Origin: Aselliscus stoliczkanus
Lineage: Eukaryota; Chordata; Mammalia; Chiroptera; Hipposideridae
Direction: 5' to 3'
Length of the DNA stretch: 64,000 nucleotides
NCBI GenBank assembly: GCA_033961575.1
Contig: CM066740.1
Location: forward strand, 58,969,213-59,033,212
The notes beneath the pieces were generated by a model. It worked only from the letters and a program-made list of their open reading frames with translations, was not told where the DNA came from and searched no databases. The position numbers and the translations under genes are program-made. The first letter of the stretch is position 1. Each line of letters starts with the position of its first letter. Shown here piece by piece: positions 1-12,130 of this stretch.

Positions 1-1372
1 CCAAGGCAGGCTGTTTACCCTGCAGGCTCAATGAGTGTCTTTGGGTACCTTTTCCATTGACAGCCATGGAGAATGAGAGAATCCTTGTTGCCAAATCCAG
101 CTGCCAGGAAACTGTTATTTAGTGCCTCAGCAGCTAAACCTGTCCTGCTTCCCAGGCTTTGCCAGAAATGTGGGGCTAGGGTAGGTTGTCTCACTCTGCA
201 GCTTCTTCTGGGGAGGAAATTCTCGACCCCCTATGGATGGGAATGCCTCTGTAGTCTGCCCCTATTGCTCCATTCAGGGGTCAGTTTAAGACTCTGGCTT
301 GGCACGGGCCAAGGTTTCTGAGGGAGGGTGGGGATGGTGTTTTATTTCTGTAGTTGTTTTTTTTTTTTGTTTTTTTGCTTTCTGTGCAAGAGAGAGGACA
401 AACAAACAAACAAACAAACAAAACTAAACAACAAAAAAAAAAGACAGTCCCAACACTGTTTTGAGCTAAGGCCTTTGCCTTATATGCTCCCGAGGAGTTC
501 CTGCTGCTCTCCCAAAAAGACTGCTGGGGTTTAGGGGACTGTGCACACCCTTCAGCAGCTGAAATCTCCAGTCTGTCTCTGGGGACCTGTGTCCTCGCCC
601 GGCGCGTGCTGCGTTGCCCCCCGCGAGTATTCTTTCTTCCCCTGCTCGCCTGGTTTCAGGCTTCTGCCTTGGAGCCTGTGCATGACGCGGTGCTCCTGCT
701 GCCCTCCCGGAGGGACTGCTGGGGTTTAGGAGACTGCACGCACCCTGCAGCAGTTCAGATCCCCACTCCATCTCTCGACGACCTGCGTCTCTGCACGTGT
801 GTGTTCATTTTTCCCCTGCCTGCCAGGTTTCAGGTTTCTGCCTCAGAGCCTGCATGCTGAGCTACTCTTGTTGCACTCCGCGGGACCTGGTGGATGCAGA
901 GACTGATCCCTGAACCAAGAGGGTGCAGGGAATGATCTTGCCCTGTCGCTGCCGCACTCTGTACCCTGCTTCCTGGGGACCCAGGGAGCCGTGGATGCAG
1001 CTGTATGTCTCCCCTCTCTCCTTCCCCACTCACCCGTCCTGAGGCTTCTTCCTCAGGCTGCAGATCATTGTGCTCTTGCTGTAATGTAGGTGGGCCACAA
1101 GGTGCAGGGAGCGAGCAGTGGGAACACTCACTGATCTCCTCTCTGAAGCTCTGTGCCTCTGCAGCTGCGGTGCGGGCTGCACCTCACATGTCTCACCGCC
1201 TTCTTCCCCCACTTGCCCGGCCTGCCCACCTTCCAGAAATCATTGTGTGAGACTCAGTTGCTCTGTGTGATGAGTAGACGTCCCTTTGAAGAGTTACAGA
1301 AGTTCAAATTGTGGATATTTCCAAGGGTGAACTCAGGGAGCTCTCCTCACAGCCACCATCTTGCCTCTAAAG
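1..1372 (-). mobile_element. L1 5'UTR fragment, type II promoter
   Basis: This is the 5' end of a minus-strand L1 whose body lies left of the window. It aligns almost end to end with 20105-21508, the 5'UTR of L1-B. The shared blocks include the CTGCAGGCTCAATGAGTG stretch, a T-rich/(CAAA)n patch near 355-440, and the terminal block just before 1372 whose reverse complement reads as the L1 start (GAGG, then AAGATGGTGG). The right edge at about 1372 is where similarity to L1-B stops. No coding sequence is visible here; L1 5'UTRs act as internal Pol II promoters. Confidence 0.85.
497..1270 (-). repeat. Tandem ~170-210 bp monomers in L1 5'UTR
   Basis: A recurring block starts at about 497, 690, 861 and 1070. 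Each unit opens with a version of GTTCCTGCTGCTCTCCC followed by GGGACTGCTGG, and ends with a pyrimidine-rich CCCCTGCTCGCCTGGTTTCAG-like stretch. The spacings are 193, about 171 and 209 bp. The same array occurs in L1-B at 20615-21420. Confidence 0.75.
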
Positions 1373-2519
1373 CTTTTCACGTTTTTTGACATGAAATCCT
1401 CTTTAAATATTAGAAAGTCTTGTTGACCTTTATTTATTGCAGGTAAAGAGTGACTGAGACAGTTCTATGAATACACTAATGTTTTTTAAATGACTTATAA
1501 AAATGATTCAAAACTACATCTATATATATTAGAATTGGCAAGAGAGGATATTATATGTGAAAAGATATTATTTATACAATCTATAAAACATATGACTGTT
1601 GACTGATACTAATACATCTATTGAATAAAATATATGGTATTGTTTTATACACAAAACTCATTATCCATGCTGAATATTTCATTGGATTTGAATAAAGACC
1701 AAAATGATAATGTTTGTATGATATGGATTGGAGGTTTGTACTCACTAATTAACAGATTTCTCAGTGGTCCAAAGTCCTGAGGTTGAGAATTACCATTCTG
1801 AGTTAATTTTTTTGTTAAAATCTCAACACTTCTCTTCCACACGCAATAATTACTAGTTGAGTTGGGTGGAAAGGGACTATATATGTGTTACTTAGAATTT
1901 AAGTCATCAACATGACACAAGTTTAATATTCTAAAATTTTAATGAAGTCCTTTTTAAACCACAAATTCTTCATCCTGAGCATCACTATATACAGTGGAAA
2001 AGATAATCTAATGTCTTTTCACTTAGCATGTGGTATGGCACTCTCTGACACAACATAGTTATTATGATAAGTCTATATAATTTTTAATATCAATTTGTAG
2101 TCAAAAGTAAAACTCGTAGAACCTAAACCAGATAAACTCTTATCTCCCCTTAGGTGTACATGGTCATTTTGACCACCCTCTCTCTGCTCTGAGACTCATG
2201 ACATTCTCCAGCATAGGCACCACCATTTTTGAGGTCAAGGCCATGTTACCCTAGTCCAAGGCCTCAAGTTCCCAGCTCCTTTGTTCTTGAATCAACCCAT
2301 TGTGTGAATTCTATAAATTAGTTCATACTCAAGTTGTAATAATTTTATTGAACAGTGTAAAACTTAGTGGGGTGCAAATATTATTAAAATTTTAAAAACA
2401 TTCTAACCATGGCATTCAGCCATAATCTATGGAAAGTTCCCTTGTCTCAAGCAAATCCCATGGAGTCCAGTCCAGTCCAGTCCAGACCAATAAAAATTTT
2501 TTGTCTAGAGTCCCTATCT
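1373..2519. other. AT-rich DNA, nothing recognised
   Basis: I see no gene, no long open frame and no repeat I can name. A short (GTCCA)n run occurs at 2463-2486. Confidence 0.6.
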
Positions 2520-2816
2520 TTAAGAGATAGATACTGAACTATTTACAGACAAAATGAAATTGTGTCTGCTAGTTGGTTAAATTAAAGCTAGGGAGTAATG
2601 ATAAGGGAGGGTACTGAGTGAGGGTATAAATGAAGCAAGATTAGCATGAGCTGTTAATTGTAGAAGCTGGGTGATGGGTATGTGGGAATTGTTACATTGT
2701 CTCTATTTTGAATATGCTTGAAAATTTCTTTAATAAAAAATTTAAAAATATTTTGTATGTTGTACATCTGAAACTAATATAAAATAATATCAAATAACTG
2801 TAACTGAAAAAATATT
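2520..2816 (+). mobile_element. Ancient L1M 3' ends (two fragments)
   Basis: 2520-2745 has the GCTGGGTGATGGGTATGTGGG block followed by a TTGAAAATTTCTTTAATAAAA tail, typical of old mammalian L1M 3' ends. 2750-2816 has a second 3'-end signature (GTTGTACATCTGAAACTAAT) and an A-rich tail. No coding part remains. The subfamily was not resolved. Confidence 0.6.
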
Positions 2817-2888
2817 TAAAAGTTCTGAAATTATCACCCTAATTATATATGCATACAAAATTACAATAAATAAAGTATTTATAATCAA

Positions 2889-3384
2889 GAAAATCATTGG
2901 TGGGACCTGCTGAGTGGCACATTGATTGGGAGCTGACTTGAGATGCCAGGGACCCTGGTTCGGATTCCACATATGAGGGCCAGTGACACTGCTATCTACA
3001 GCTAAGATGGTGAACAACAGCTCCCCCTGGAGCTGGGCTGCTGTGAGTCCCCAGGGATGGCATAGCTGCAGCCCCTGCTGCAGGGGGCTGCCAAAGGCTA
3101 CAGTGAGTGGTCAGCAGCCAGCATGAGCAGTTGGCAACCAGTATGACCTGCCAAGAGCAGCTGTGAGCAGCCATCCAGAGGCCGGTGATCAATCTGCCTC
3201 ACCCAATAAGAGCACAACGATGATACCAACATGGGCCAGTGAAGCAATGTCCACCACAACTAGACTGAAGAACAAAAAAGACAGCAACTTGTCTGATCCC
3301 CTTCCCCAGTTCCTCAGCTCTGTTCCCCTCCCCCAATTCCCCAATAAAATCTTTAAGAAAAAAAAAAAAGGAAAATCATTGGTG
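2889..3384 (+). mobile_element. Long tRNA-derived SINE (468 bp)
   Basis: The element spans 2903-3370 between matching 14-bp target-site duplications, GAAAATCATTGGTG, at 2889-2902 and 3371-3384. The head is tRNA-like: an A-box-like region near 2913 and the B-box-like GGTTCGGATTCC near 2960. It shares the head ending in CCAGTGACACTGC with the short SINEs at 12545, 35928 and 62446, then continues into a ~360-bp GC-richer body. It ends with pyrimidine-rich CCCCAGTTCCTCAG-type repeats and AATAAAATCTTTAAG plus poly(A). The short copies stop right after the head. Confidence 0.8.
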
Positions 3385-5280
3385 AGGGAAGAACATCTTT
3401 AGAATCTTATTCCACCTGATGCATATGCTCCGTCCCATAGCACAGGCTTCTAAGAGTCTTCTGGACAGAGAGAAACATGGTCTTCTTTCATTTCTCTTTC
3501 CCCTCCCTTCCAGATCTTTCTGGGTCATTTCCAAATCTTTCTGTGCTGGGTTAGGAAAAAAAGAGGGTCGCATCCTCTCTTGGGTGTTTCTGCTTCTGGG
3601 TCCCCCAGTCTTTGCCCAGAGCTGGCAGGTGTGCTGCCCTCTGGGTGGCAGGTCTCCAATCACTAGCTCATGGGCACAGGTATCAGTTCCTGGGTGCCTG
3701 GTGCAGGTGAGTCCCTACTGCACATTTTCTTTGCACAGAAGGCTCATTTTGCCTTCGTTTTGCTGTTGCTTGCTCAGTCACTGTCCTGGTGATTTACTCC
3801 ACGGTACCCACAGGATAGCCATCATTCTCACTGTGCCATCCATCCATGTGGTGCAAACTTCCACTGCCACCCCTCTCTCTGCCTGCCCTGTCTTCTCTTT
3901 TCCCTGCTTCAAATAGGTACTGAGGGTCCAGCAGCAGTTCTACTACATAGTGGAAGTCTGGCCTGCCCAGGATGAGATGCTAGCTTTCTTTTCTCATAGT
4001 GCCTGCTTTTAGTTTTATTGCTTGTTATTGTTATTAGCATAGTGACCATTATTGTTTTGTTTTATGGTGGGGGGATAGCTGAGCCTGCCCTGTGAGATGG
4101 AAAGAACATCTGCCCTGCCTCTGCTAGGCTAACTGAGTTAGGACTGAAAGGACTGCCTTTCTCATAGCTTTTCTACTTATATGACCCCGGGGCCCCTGAG
4201 TGGGGGGCTGTGTGCTGACTGAGGGTATAAGGCCAGTCCCCTGCTTCTGGAGAGGGCCAGGCACATGGGATTATGTCTAGTCCATTATGGAATGTGAGGA
4301 ATTTACAGCCCCTCCCCCACTGCTTTTGCTTCTGATCACCAGCTCAGGGCCCATAGGCAGTTTTTGCCCCACTCCTTTCCATGGGCCCAGGCATCTTTGG
4401 GAAAACCCAATTGCTGGTCGTAAGCTGCTGCACAGGGCACTATGTCTTCATGCTTCACCCTGCTGCTCTGGGCTCCCCCTGAGATTTTGTTTTGAGGTTC
4501 CATTTTACATATTGGGGTTGTTAAGAACACACATAGAAATACGTTCTGTTTTGACCCTTAATGGTTCTGTCCCTGCACAGCCCGTCTGTGCCTATGCAGC
4601 CAGGCCATTCATCTGGTCAGTTACATCTTGGGGACAGAGCATGTGGTATTTCTCTTCACATCCACACCTCCAAATAAACTGTCCAAAGCCCTCACCTTCT
4701 GTTCAGAATGTTATCCAAAGCTGAAGGGTAGCTGGGCCCTGATTCCCTTCTCTTTGCTTCCTGATCCTTCCGATTTTAGCACCATTTTTTTCCCACTTCA
4801 AGAATTCTGCCCTTTCCTTGCCTCCTCCTTCCTTCCTGCAGACACAGGCTTTTATAGTCCATGGAGGTGAGCATGCATCTGAGAATCTGTAGCTCCCTAC
4901 TTCAGGTGAGATGTTTCTTTGAGTCTGTTTTCTGTTTTTCTATAGAAAGACAGTTGAAAGAGGACAAGGGAAATTCACAGAACACAGAAACAAAACTCTG
5001 TCATTTATCCTTCCCGGGTGAAACTAATTCATACTCAATTATTAATGGTTGGGATTGAATATGTCTTTGAAGTACTTACCAGTATTCTGCAAATTGGTAT
5101 TATAGACTTGTCTCCTTGGGCTTGAAAATGATTCCTAGACCTGGGTCATAAGAATTAGGTCAGGCTTCAAGTGCTTGAAAGAAGGAGAAAGGCCACTGCC
5201 AGAGCAGCACTCTGCTGGGTTTGGAAGTCCAAACGCTATAGTCCTGCAGTAGTATTTACTAAGTACCACACATTTCTATG
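3385..5280. other. Non-repetitive DNA, no gene recognised
   Basis: Several open frames occur, the longest about 165 codons at 3419-3916 (+). None has a recognisable domain or exon-like context. A poly(T)/G-rich patch lies near 4050. Confidence 0.5.
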
Positions 5281-5411
5281 AACCTCAGTTTTCTAATCTG
5301 TGAAACTTACAAGTATCCTTCTTTCAGGGTTGCTGTTGGGGTTAATGAAGATGAATGATATGTGTAAAAGAGCTTTGGAAACTGTAATGCACCTATGCAA
5401 ATAGCAGTTAT
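5281..5411 (+). mobile_element. MIR SINE fragment
   Basis: The run AACCTCAGTTTTCTAATCTG, then AGGGTTGCTGTTGGGGTTAA and AGAGCTTTGGAAACTGTAATG, follows the conserved core and 3' part of mammalian MIR in order. It is diverged, as expected for this ancient family. Confidence 0.7.
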
Positions 5412-6297
5412 AAAAACCCCCTGGGGCCTCAGAGAACGTGAGGTATTATTACCATGGAGTTGATTTTGCTTAGGTAAACCAGGAGAAGCTTTGAAAATTA
5501 GTAAGATATGTCACTTATGGGTTATGTTTTGTGGTCTTGACTCAACTATTTTATACTTCTAGATCAGATGGCACTTCAAAGAGGCATCTGTTCTTGGAAA
5601 TGGTGCAGGGGTGGCAGGGAGAGTCAGTAAGTTTTTGACCTATTATGCTCTCCACATCAGGCTTCCCCTTCCTGCACAAGGATGTGGTGAGCTGATCCCT
5701 CCTACTACTACCTTAACAGCAAGGCAAGTTCTTCCAGGGCGGGTCAGGAAGCTGAATTCCACCTACTGCTTGCCCATGACAAACCCAAGGCAAACTCTGC
5801 TTCTAGTTGGGTCAGGCCCCCAGGGCTCTTCCTCTCACTGTCTATTATCACCTGGCCCAAGGGTCTTACATAGTGCAGACATTCCAGCCCCCCTATTAGA
5901 CATGGCCTGGATAGCTGTCTTTGCATTGTGTGAAAGGACACACACACACAACATCCCTTTTTTTCATGTTTTATATGGCTATAGCACGACTATTTCAATG
6001 GTGGGCTTTGGACAAAATCTACCGATTGACTTGAATCTGGTCATTGAAGAGCAGTTGAGTGGATAACATTCTTCCAGTGTTGTGTGATGTCTGTTCATAC
6101 AGAGTGGATGCTCATTAGCTCCATACATTTCTTATCAGCTCCCACCATGTTCCTGCCTGGGGTAAGTGCTGGAAAAATGCTGTGACTAAGACCAGGAGAG
6201 TGTTACCACACAGTGCTCACAGACTCTCAGGAGAAGACAGACATTAAAGAGATCATTATACAGATGCTTTACTACAATTGTAACACATGTTATGCAT
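5412..6297. other. No gene recognised
   Basis: An open frame of 151 codons lies at 5611-6066 (+). It shows no domain, and a short (CA)n run at 5939-5951 interrupts its composition. The stretch 6130-6290 resembles a dispersed mammalian repeat (AGTGCTGGAAAAATGC..GAAGACAGACATTAAA), but I cannot name the family. Confidence 0.4.
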
Positions 6298-6452
6298 AGG
6301 CGTGCCAGATAAAGATAGGAAACCCAGTTAAATCAAAATTTCAAATAAATATTTGCAACTTGTTTATACTAAAAAGTTATTTTTTGTTTGTCTGAAAATA
6401 AAATTTAATTCAGCACCTTATATTTTTATTTGCTAAATCTGGTGACCACAGC
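6298..6452. mobile_element. MITE-like palindromic DNA element
   Basis: The left arm (TGCCAGATAAAGATAGGAAAC..CAGTTAAATCAAAATTTCAAA) and the right arm (TTCAGCACC..TATTTTTATTTGCTAAATCTGG) are imperfect inverted repeats around a short AT-rich centre. This is a non-autonomous DNA transposon layout. Similar palindromes are common in mammals, but I do not assign a family. Confidence 0.5.
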
Positions 6453-8679
6453 TATGAAGGGGTCTAGGATGCTGTAAGAACATGTTTACAGTAAGTCCTA
6501 ATCTTGCCTGATGGTTGTGGTGAGGTGGATAACTCACGGTCAGGTATAAAAGAACCATTATCAGTTAACTGTACTTTAACATTTCAGAGAGAGGTAACCC
6601 TCACACACAGCTGAAGAAAGAACATGGACTAGCTTCATCTGACAAGTGCTCCTAGGTGGTTTCTAAAGTTTCATATTGCTAGATAGGGTGATTTATAAAT
6701 TGCACTATAGAAGGGCTTTATGGAAAGTTTCCATGCAGAGTTACAGAGCTCAGAGCAGGTGTAAGAAAGACTATTTTCCAAAAAAGTCAGGAATTGCCCC
6801 GCCAGACAAATTACTGCAAACCCTCTACTTACAGAGAACTCCTTGAGAAAGTAAGAAATGCAGGCAGAAGTACATCATTTTCTCCAGGCAAAACAAATAA
6901 CTAAAAAAATAAAAACAAAAAAAACCTGGCAGCATTACCTTCTGTATAAGAATTTCTGTTTCACAGTGCATTTATTCTTCAGCCTGGAGACAGGTGTCTC
7001 TGAGTGTGAAGCCACTTGGAGGCAGATCTGAAATGCTGAGAATAGTATAGTACAGGTTTTCTATGCAGCCCCCATTCTCCACTCTGCCTTAAATGCCTGG
7101 CACACACATTCTCTAGCCTTCTTCTCCACAGAGCTCTCTCCATTTCCAAAGATCTCTGTCTGATTTTGTATTTGATTTTTCTGCTTCTTCGGCTTTCCCT
7201 TTTTCCTTGCTTATAAACTTATGAAATTGTAATATGTAACACAATATATATTTATGCATCAAAGAAAGCAGCAGAATCCATTTTTATCCTTAAAAAAAAG
7301 AGAGAACTGAAACTGTTTTGTCAACAAAATCCAAAATGAATATTTTTTGTTGTTTTGATGTTGGTCCTTAATTATTAGCTATAGTTTGATCTTTCCCTGT
7401 AATTGGTCCTCAATAAAATGTTTTTTTCTATATTTTAGATAATGTCTAAGACCTAATACAGAGTTCAAATCACAGGGACTAAAGAAAAGTTACTCAGATT
7501 ATGTCCCAAAAGTTTCACTTTAACTTTTGACCCCACCCAAACATTTATTATTTTTTTATTTCTTAGTATGACTACTTTATAACTGATGAAGAAAGAAACA
7601 TATTCATGCTATATGCAATATATATTTCTTTTAACAATACCCAAAGGACGTAACTAGAATTTCTATAAAAGCCAGAAAAGGAGGGGTTGGGATATATTAA
7701 ATCTATTCTGTGGAATGAAATATATGCAGTTTACTAAGCCATTTACTTTTGCTATATAGATTTTTTTTTCCCAGTAAAAATAATTAACTCATAAAACAAA
7801 AAGTGATTCTAATGTTAATGAGCAGTCTCTTCTCACTAAAGTGCAAGTGAAATCATTATCCAGTTAGGGCTTGGAACATATCTTTGTCCCTTAAATTCTC
7901 TCTTTCTGTCATTATCTGGTTCAGTGTCATTTGATAACCCTTTTTCACTTTCCATATCTGACTACATCCCCTGCTGTTCCATTCAAGGAAACAGTTCTTT
8001 CTTGTGTCATGGTGTCGTGGTCCAACTTTTTTCTAAAGGATGATTATATTTCTGTCTCTAGATCTGCCCATTTTCCAATCCTGGCTCCCCAGTCTTTTGT
8101 CAATACTATCCTACCAAATAGGTTCCAAAGAACCCCCTTGTTTCTTTAAGATAGACAGTTTTTTTCTATTGCTTGCAGTAAGAACTCAGACTGATTCACT
8201 TGCTTAAAAATGAAGCCTGATTGGTTTTACTGAATGTCTTTGAAAGAGATAAACTTAGGAAATAATCCTTCTGAAGCATTTCCCCATTTTATTTTTAACG
8301 GGTCATTTCATTTTTCTAATTTAATTTGTACAAAGGATAATATATAGAAAAAGTTCTTTATCACCACTCTTGATCTCAGTTCTCCTTACCAATGTACTGG
8401 AGCCAGCTCCTATCAGCTCCTGAGAGCCAATGTTGAATTTCTGGGAATTTCTCTGAGCTGGTTGTTAAATACAGTAGCTATAGTGAGATCCATGGCATGA
8501 ATATTTACACCACAGAAATTGGCAAATGCCACATATCTGTTTGGTTCTTTCCTTAAGAGCTGTGTGCAGTATTATAATGACTCCACTGTTCTACACCTTC
8601 TCTTTCTCACATAACCAAAATACACTGCAAAACTTCCCATGTTCCAACAGTGCTGCTTCCTCTTCACCCCTGTTGCCTA
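6453..8679. other. AT-rich DNA, nothing recognised
   Basis: No gene or repeat can be supported. Open frames are short (72-73 codons at 7931 and 8526, +) and lack any family resemblance. Confidence 0.5.
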
Positions 8680-9140
8680 AGACAGCAGTGCTCAGCATGT
8701 GGTCTGTGAGCCCAATGCAGCCTCTTATCATCTCAGACTGTCTGTGAGGGCCTCACTTTTCCAATGATGTGTCTGTACAAGGCATGATTTTCTTCATGTC
8801 CACTAGCTAAAACAATATATCACAATAGATGATGCAGAAGCATGTGTGAGAATCCAGACCTGAAAAGATTAATAAATATATAAAATATCAATCTTCGTAC
8901 CAGATTTCATTTGTATGGTTATTTTTCATGTGACTCTGTTATTTATGTTAAAAAGCAATGGGCTTACTGTTATTTGCAAATGAATTAATAAACATTTTAT
9001 CATTTCCCAGTTTTGATTGTTAATGCAGTAAATATTGGCAGCTGTAACCCACACAAAGAAAAGCTCTTTGGGGTCCTCAATAATTTTTAAGCATGCAGAG
9101 GGACCCTAAGACTAAGAAGGTTGAAGGTACTGCAGTGTTT
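8680..9140 (+). mobile_element. Fossil hAT-type DNA transposon
   Basis: The left end (CAGCAGTGCTCAGCATGTGG near 8681) and the right end (CCTAAGACTAAGAAGGTTGA..CTGCAG near 9100-9135) are weak terminal inverted repeats. The interior TCTTCATGTCCACTAGCTAA and CTCTTTGGGGTCCTCAATAA match my memory of an old mammalian hAT element. It is heavily mutated and no transposase frame remains. Confidence 0.5.
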
Positions 9141-9869
9141 ATTGGTGTGGGGCGTTTGCAGACAGCCTTGTCTTCCTAAGGGTGATTCTCAGTTTATAGT
9201 CAGGTCTCACAGATTGTAAAATTACATGTCACATTATGGTAGACCTAGGATCACAAAGGGCTTTGCATGAGTTGAAGGGACTTATGGAAGCTTTGCTCTC
9301 AGGCTGTCAGGACATCTCTCTCTCTCTGGTTGGTCATTCTCATATAAGGGGGATCAGCAGTTCCTCTGAGATGGAGCTGCCCCTCAGGATGCAGACAGGT
9401 GATTTTAGTCTATAGGCAGGCACATTGTCTGTGTGGTGCTTCCTTCCAAGGGTCCGTGGGAATGGCTGAGATCTGAAAAATAACAAGCAGTGCCAAATAT
9501 GAATATATGGAAAGAAAAGACAAAATAAAAATAAAAATAATCAGAAAAATAAAATCATAAAATCGTGTTCAAATTTTTGGCAAAAGATTTATATGGGATA
9601 TGTGTGTATTTCCATATGTATATTGTGATGTGAGATAAGTCCTCTGAAACTAAGAGTAGCTAAGGTTTAATAAGGTTAGAGTGAAATTTTGTAAGATGCT
9701 CTCTGCATGGTTCATATCAGTGCTATTACATTGGAATTTTTTTAGGAGTGATGGTGGGGAAAGAAGTTAACCTAGGTTTCTAATGACAAACACCTAGCCT
9801 TGCAGGATTACCTAAGGCGTTTTTCTGAGAATTTTTCAAAATTTCTTTTGAAACTTGGTCCTGAGGATG
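9141..9869. other. No gene recognised
   Basis: This is unique-looking AT-rich sequence up to the 5' edge of L1-A. A short (CT)n lies near 9316-9327. Confidence 0.5.
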
Positions 9870-10792
9870 AGAAGTGTAGGTCCCTGGAACAATGGATGAA
9901 CAGAACCACTAAAAGAAGAACTTAAAGAGGAGGCCACGTCGGGTCTAGTAGGACGGGCGGAGATGAGAGAGGGTGAGCCCCGTGAGGGAAGCCCCAGCCA
10001 TGGGAAGCTTCTCTGGTTGGGGGAGAGACCATCCAGCCGCAATCCAAGCTCACCAGCCTAGAGTTCCTTTGCCGGGAAGAGGAGTTCTAATATAGCTGGC
10101 AGTAATTAGTGAGGACTCTCTTTGCTCAGCTCAGCGAGGCTAAGAGCGGCTGGAGAATCAGTGGGGCTGGCGCCCAGGCTTGCTCACAGGTGAGCACTTA
10201 CCTGGTCACTGGTGGAGGGAGTGGCTGTGTGAGCCGGACCCGGGAGCCTCCAGGGACAGACTGAACTGAGCACTTTTGGTGCAAAGGCTGGAGGTTTGTG
10301 GACTGTTGTTCCCGTGGTGTGGAGCCAGCACGCAAGTGGTGTAGGGAGGGAGCCATTTTGTCGGGGTTGGGCCCTCCCACGGAAGATCGGGTCCGAGACC
10401 TCATTGGTCTGGTGGAATCGGCACAGACGTAAGTGTGTGCGTGCGTGCACACGCGCCTGCGGGCTTGGATCCCCACCCTCTGCCTGGCTTATAATGCGTT
10501 GCCAGGGAAATGCTGGGAAGGTACCCTCCAGCTCCATCAGGCTGCTCATTGAGACGCAGAGTGCACAAGCCACCTCGGGTCCCTGCTCTCCGCACTGTGC
10601 TTGCAGAGTTGCCAGGCTGGTGATTGGTTGTCGGGCTGCTCGGCCTGATCTGCGAGCGGCTGATTGGGACAGGCTGAGACTGGGAGTTTTCCTCTGAGTG
10701 TTGTGCTGTGAGCTGTGTGCCTGCATGATCCAGCCAGGGCTCTCCTGGTGATCTATCTAATACATCAAAGCAATCCCAGAGTGACAGCCAGA

Positions 10793-11716
10793 ATGGGGAA
10801 ACAAAGAAACATGTCACAAATAAAAGATCAGAAGAAACCTCTAGAAATGGAACTAAATGAAACAGAGGGAGCCAACCTTTCAGAGACAGAGTTTAGAACA
10901 CTGATGATAAGAATGTTTAAGGAACTTAGTGAGGACATAAAGAAGGATAGGGAAACCATAAAAAACAACCTGTTAGAACTAAAGAATACAATAACTGAAA
11001 TGAAGAACACACTTGAAGGAAACACCAGTAGAGTAGATGGAGCAGAGGAGCAGATCAGCAATTTGGAAGATAAAATAGCAGAAATCACCCAGTTGGCACA
11101 ACAAAAAGACCAAAGAATAAAAAATAATGAAAATAGTTTCAGAGCCCTATGGGACAAGGTGAAACGCAACCACCTTAGACTCATAGGAATACCAGAAGGA
11201 GAAGAGAAAAAGCAAGGGGTCAAAAATGTATTTGAAAAAATAATGACTGAAAACTTCCCTACCCTGGTGAAGGAAATCAACATACATGCCCAGGAAGTGC
11301 AGAGGGTTCCAAACAAGCTGAACCCAAACAGGTCCACACCAAGACACATCATAGTTTAAATGGCAAAGGTTAAAGACAGAGACAGAATCCTAGAGGCTGC
11401 AAGAGAAAGACAGCAGGTTACATTCAAAGGAATTCCTGTTAGACTAACAGCTGACTTGTCTACAGAAACTCTGCAGGCCAGAAGGGAGTGGCAGGAGACA
11501 CTCAAAGTGACACAAAACAAAGGCCTACAACCAAGATTGCTCTACCCAGCACGGCTATCACTTAAAATTGAAGGAGAGATAAAGAGCTTTTCAGAAAAGA
11601 ATAAGCTTAAGGAATTCCTTACCACCAAGCCAACATTGCAAGAAATGTTAAAAGGGCTTTTTAAACAAAAGAAAGGGGTAAACAAGCTAATCCAGGGAGA
11701 CCAGGAATACAAATAA
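10793..11716 (+). pseudogene. L1-A ORF1 (RNA-binding chaperone), one nonsense
   Basis: ORF1p is the trimeric RNA-binding chaperone of the L1 RNP. The frame runs 308 codons from ATG 10793 (MGKQRNMSQ..) to the stop at 11716. It has a charged N-terminus, a coiled coil at about residues 40-135, an RRM with the RLIGIPEGEEKK block near residue 135, and a C-terminal domain with PVRLTADLSTETLQARREW. A single in-frame stop (TAA at 11357-11359, AAA in sister copies) separates the RRM from the C-terminal domain. MLKGLF is normally followed by a stop, but here a small indel extends the frame by 17 residues. Confidence 0.85.
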
Positions 11717-11720
11717 CAAA

Positions 11721-12130
11721 ATGTCAATACATATGTACCTATCAATAATCATTTTAAATGTGAATGGGCTAAATGCTGCAATCAAAAGACAGAGATTGAC
11801 TGAGTAGATAAGAAAATAGGACACATGTATATGCTGTTTACAGATGGAATAAGATATTTCATGCAAATGGAAATGAGAAAAAAAAAGCTGGAGTACCAAT
11901 ACTTATTTTGGACAAATAGACTTTAAAATGACTCCAATAAAAGACAAAGGAAGGCATTATAAACCTAATAAACATCTATGCACCCAACATAGGAACTCCT
12001 AATTACATGTAACAGATTTTAATAGACATAAAGACAGAGATCAACAATAACACTATCATAGTAGGGGACTTCAACACCATTGTCACCAATGGACAGACCC
12101 TTTAGACAGAAAATCAACACAGAAAGAGTT
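11721..12130 (+). pseudogene. L1-A ORF2 remnant (endonuclease N-part)
   Basis: The segment starts at the usual position a few bases after ORF1 and covers the first ~135 codons of the apurinic-endonuclease-like domain (NVNGLNA.., VGDF region), with several in-frame stops. It ends at about 12128, where sequence from the L1 3'UTR is joined. The RT and C-terminal parts are absent. Confidence 0.8.

Noticed and set aside
497..1270. CRISPR-like array
   Set aside because: Units are ~170-210 bp, continuous and diverged, with no short repeat/spacer alternation; host is a mammal.
3419..3916. 165-codon open frame on the plus strand
   Set aside because: No domain, signal peptide or exon-like splice sites; Cys/Ser/Pro-rich composition follows the local pyrimidine-rich DNA.
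5611..6066. 151-codon open frame on the plus strand
   Set aside because: No recognisable family and a dinucleotide repeat inside; likely chance.
10184..10726. 180-codon minus-strand frame as a host gene
   Set aside because: Lies wholly within the L1-A 5'UTR; reported instead only as part of the antisense-frame observation.
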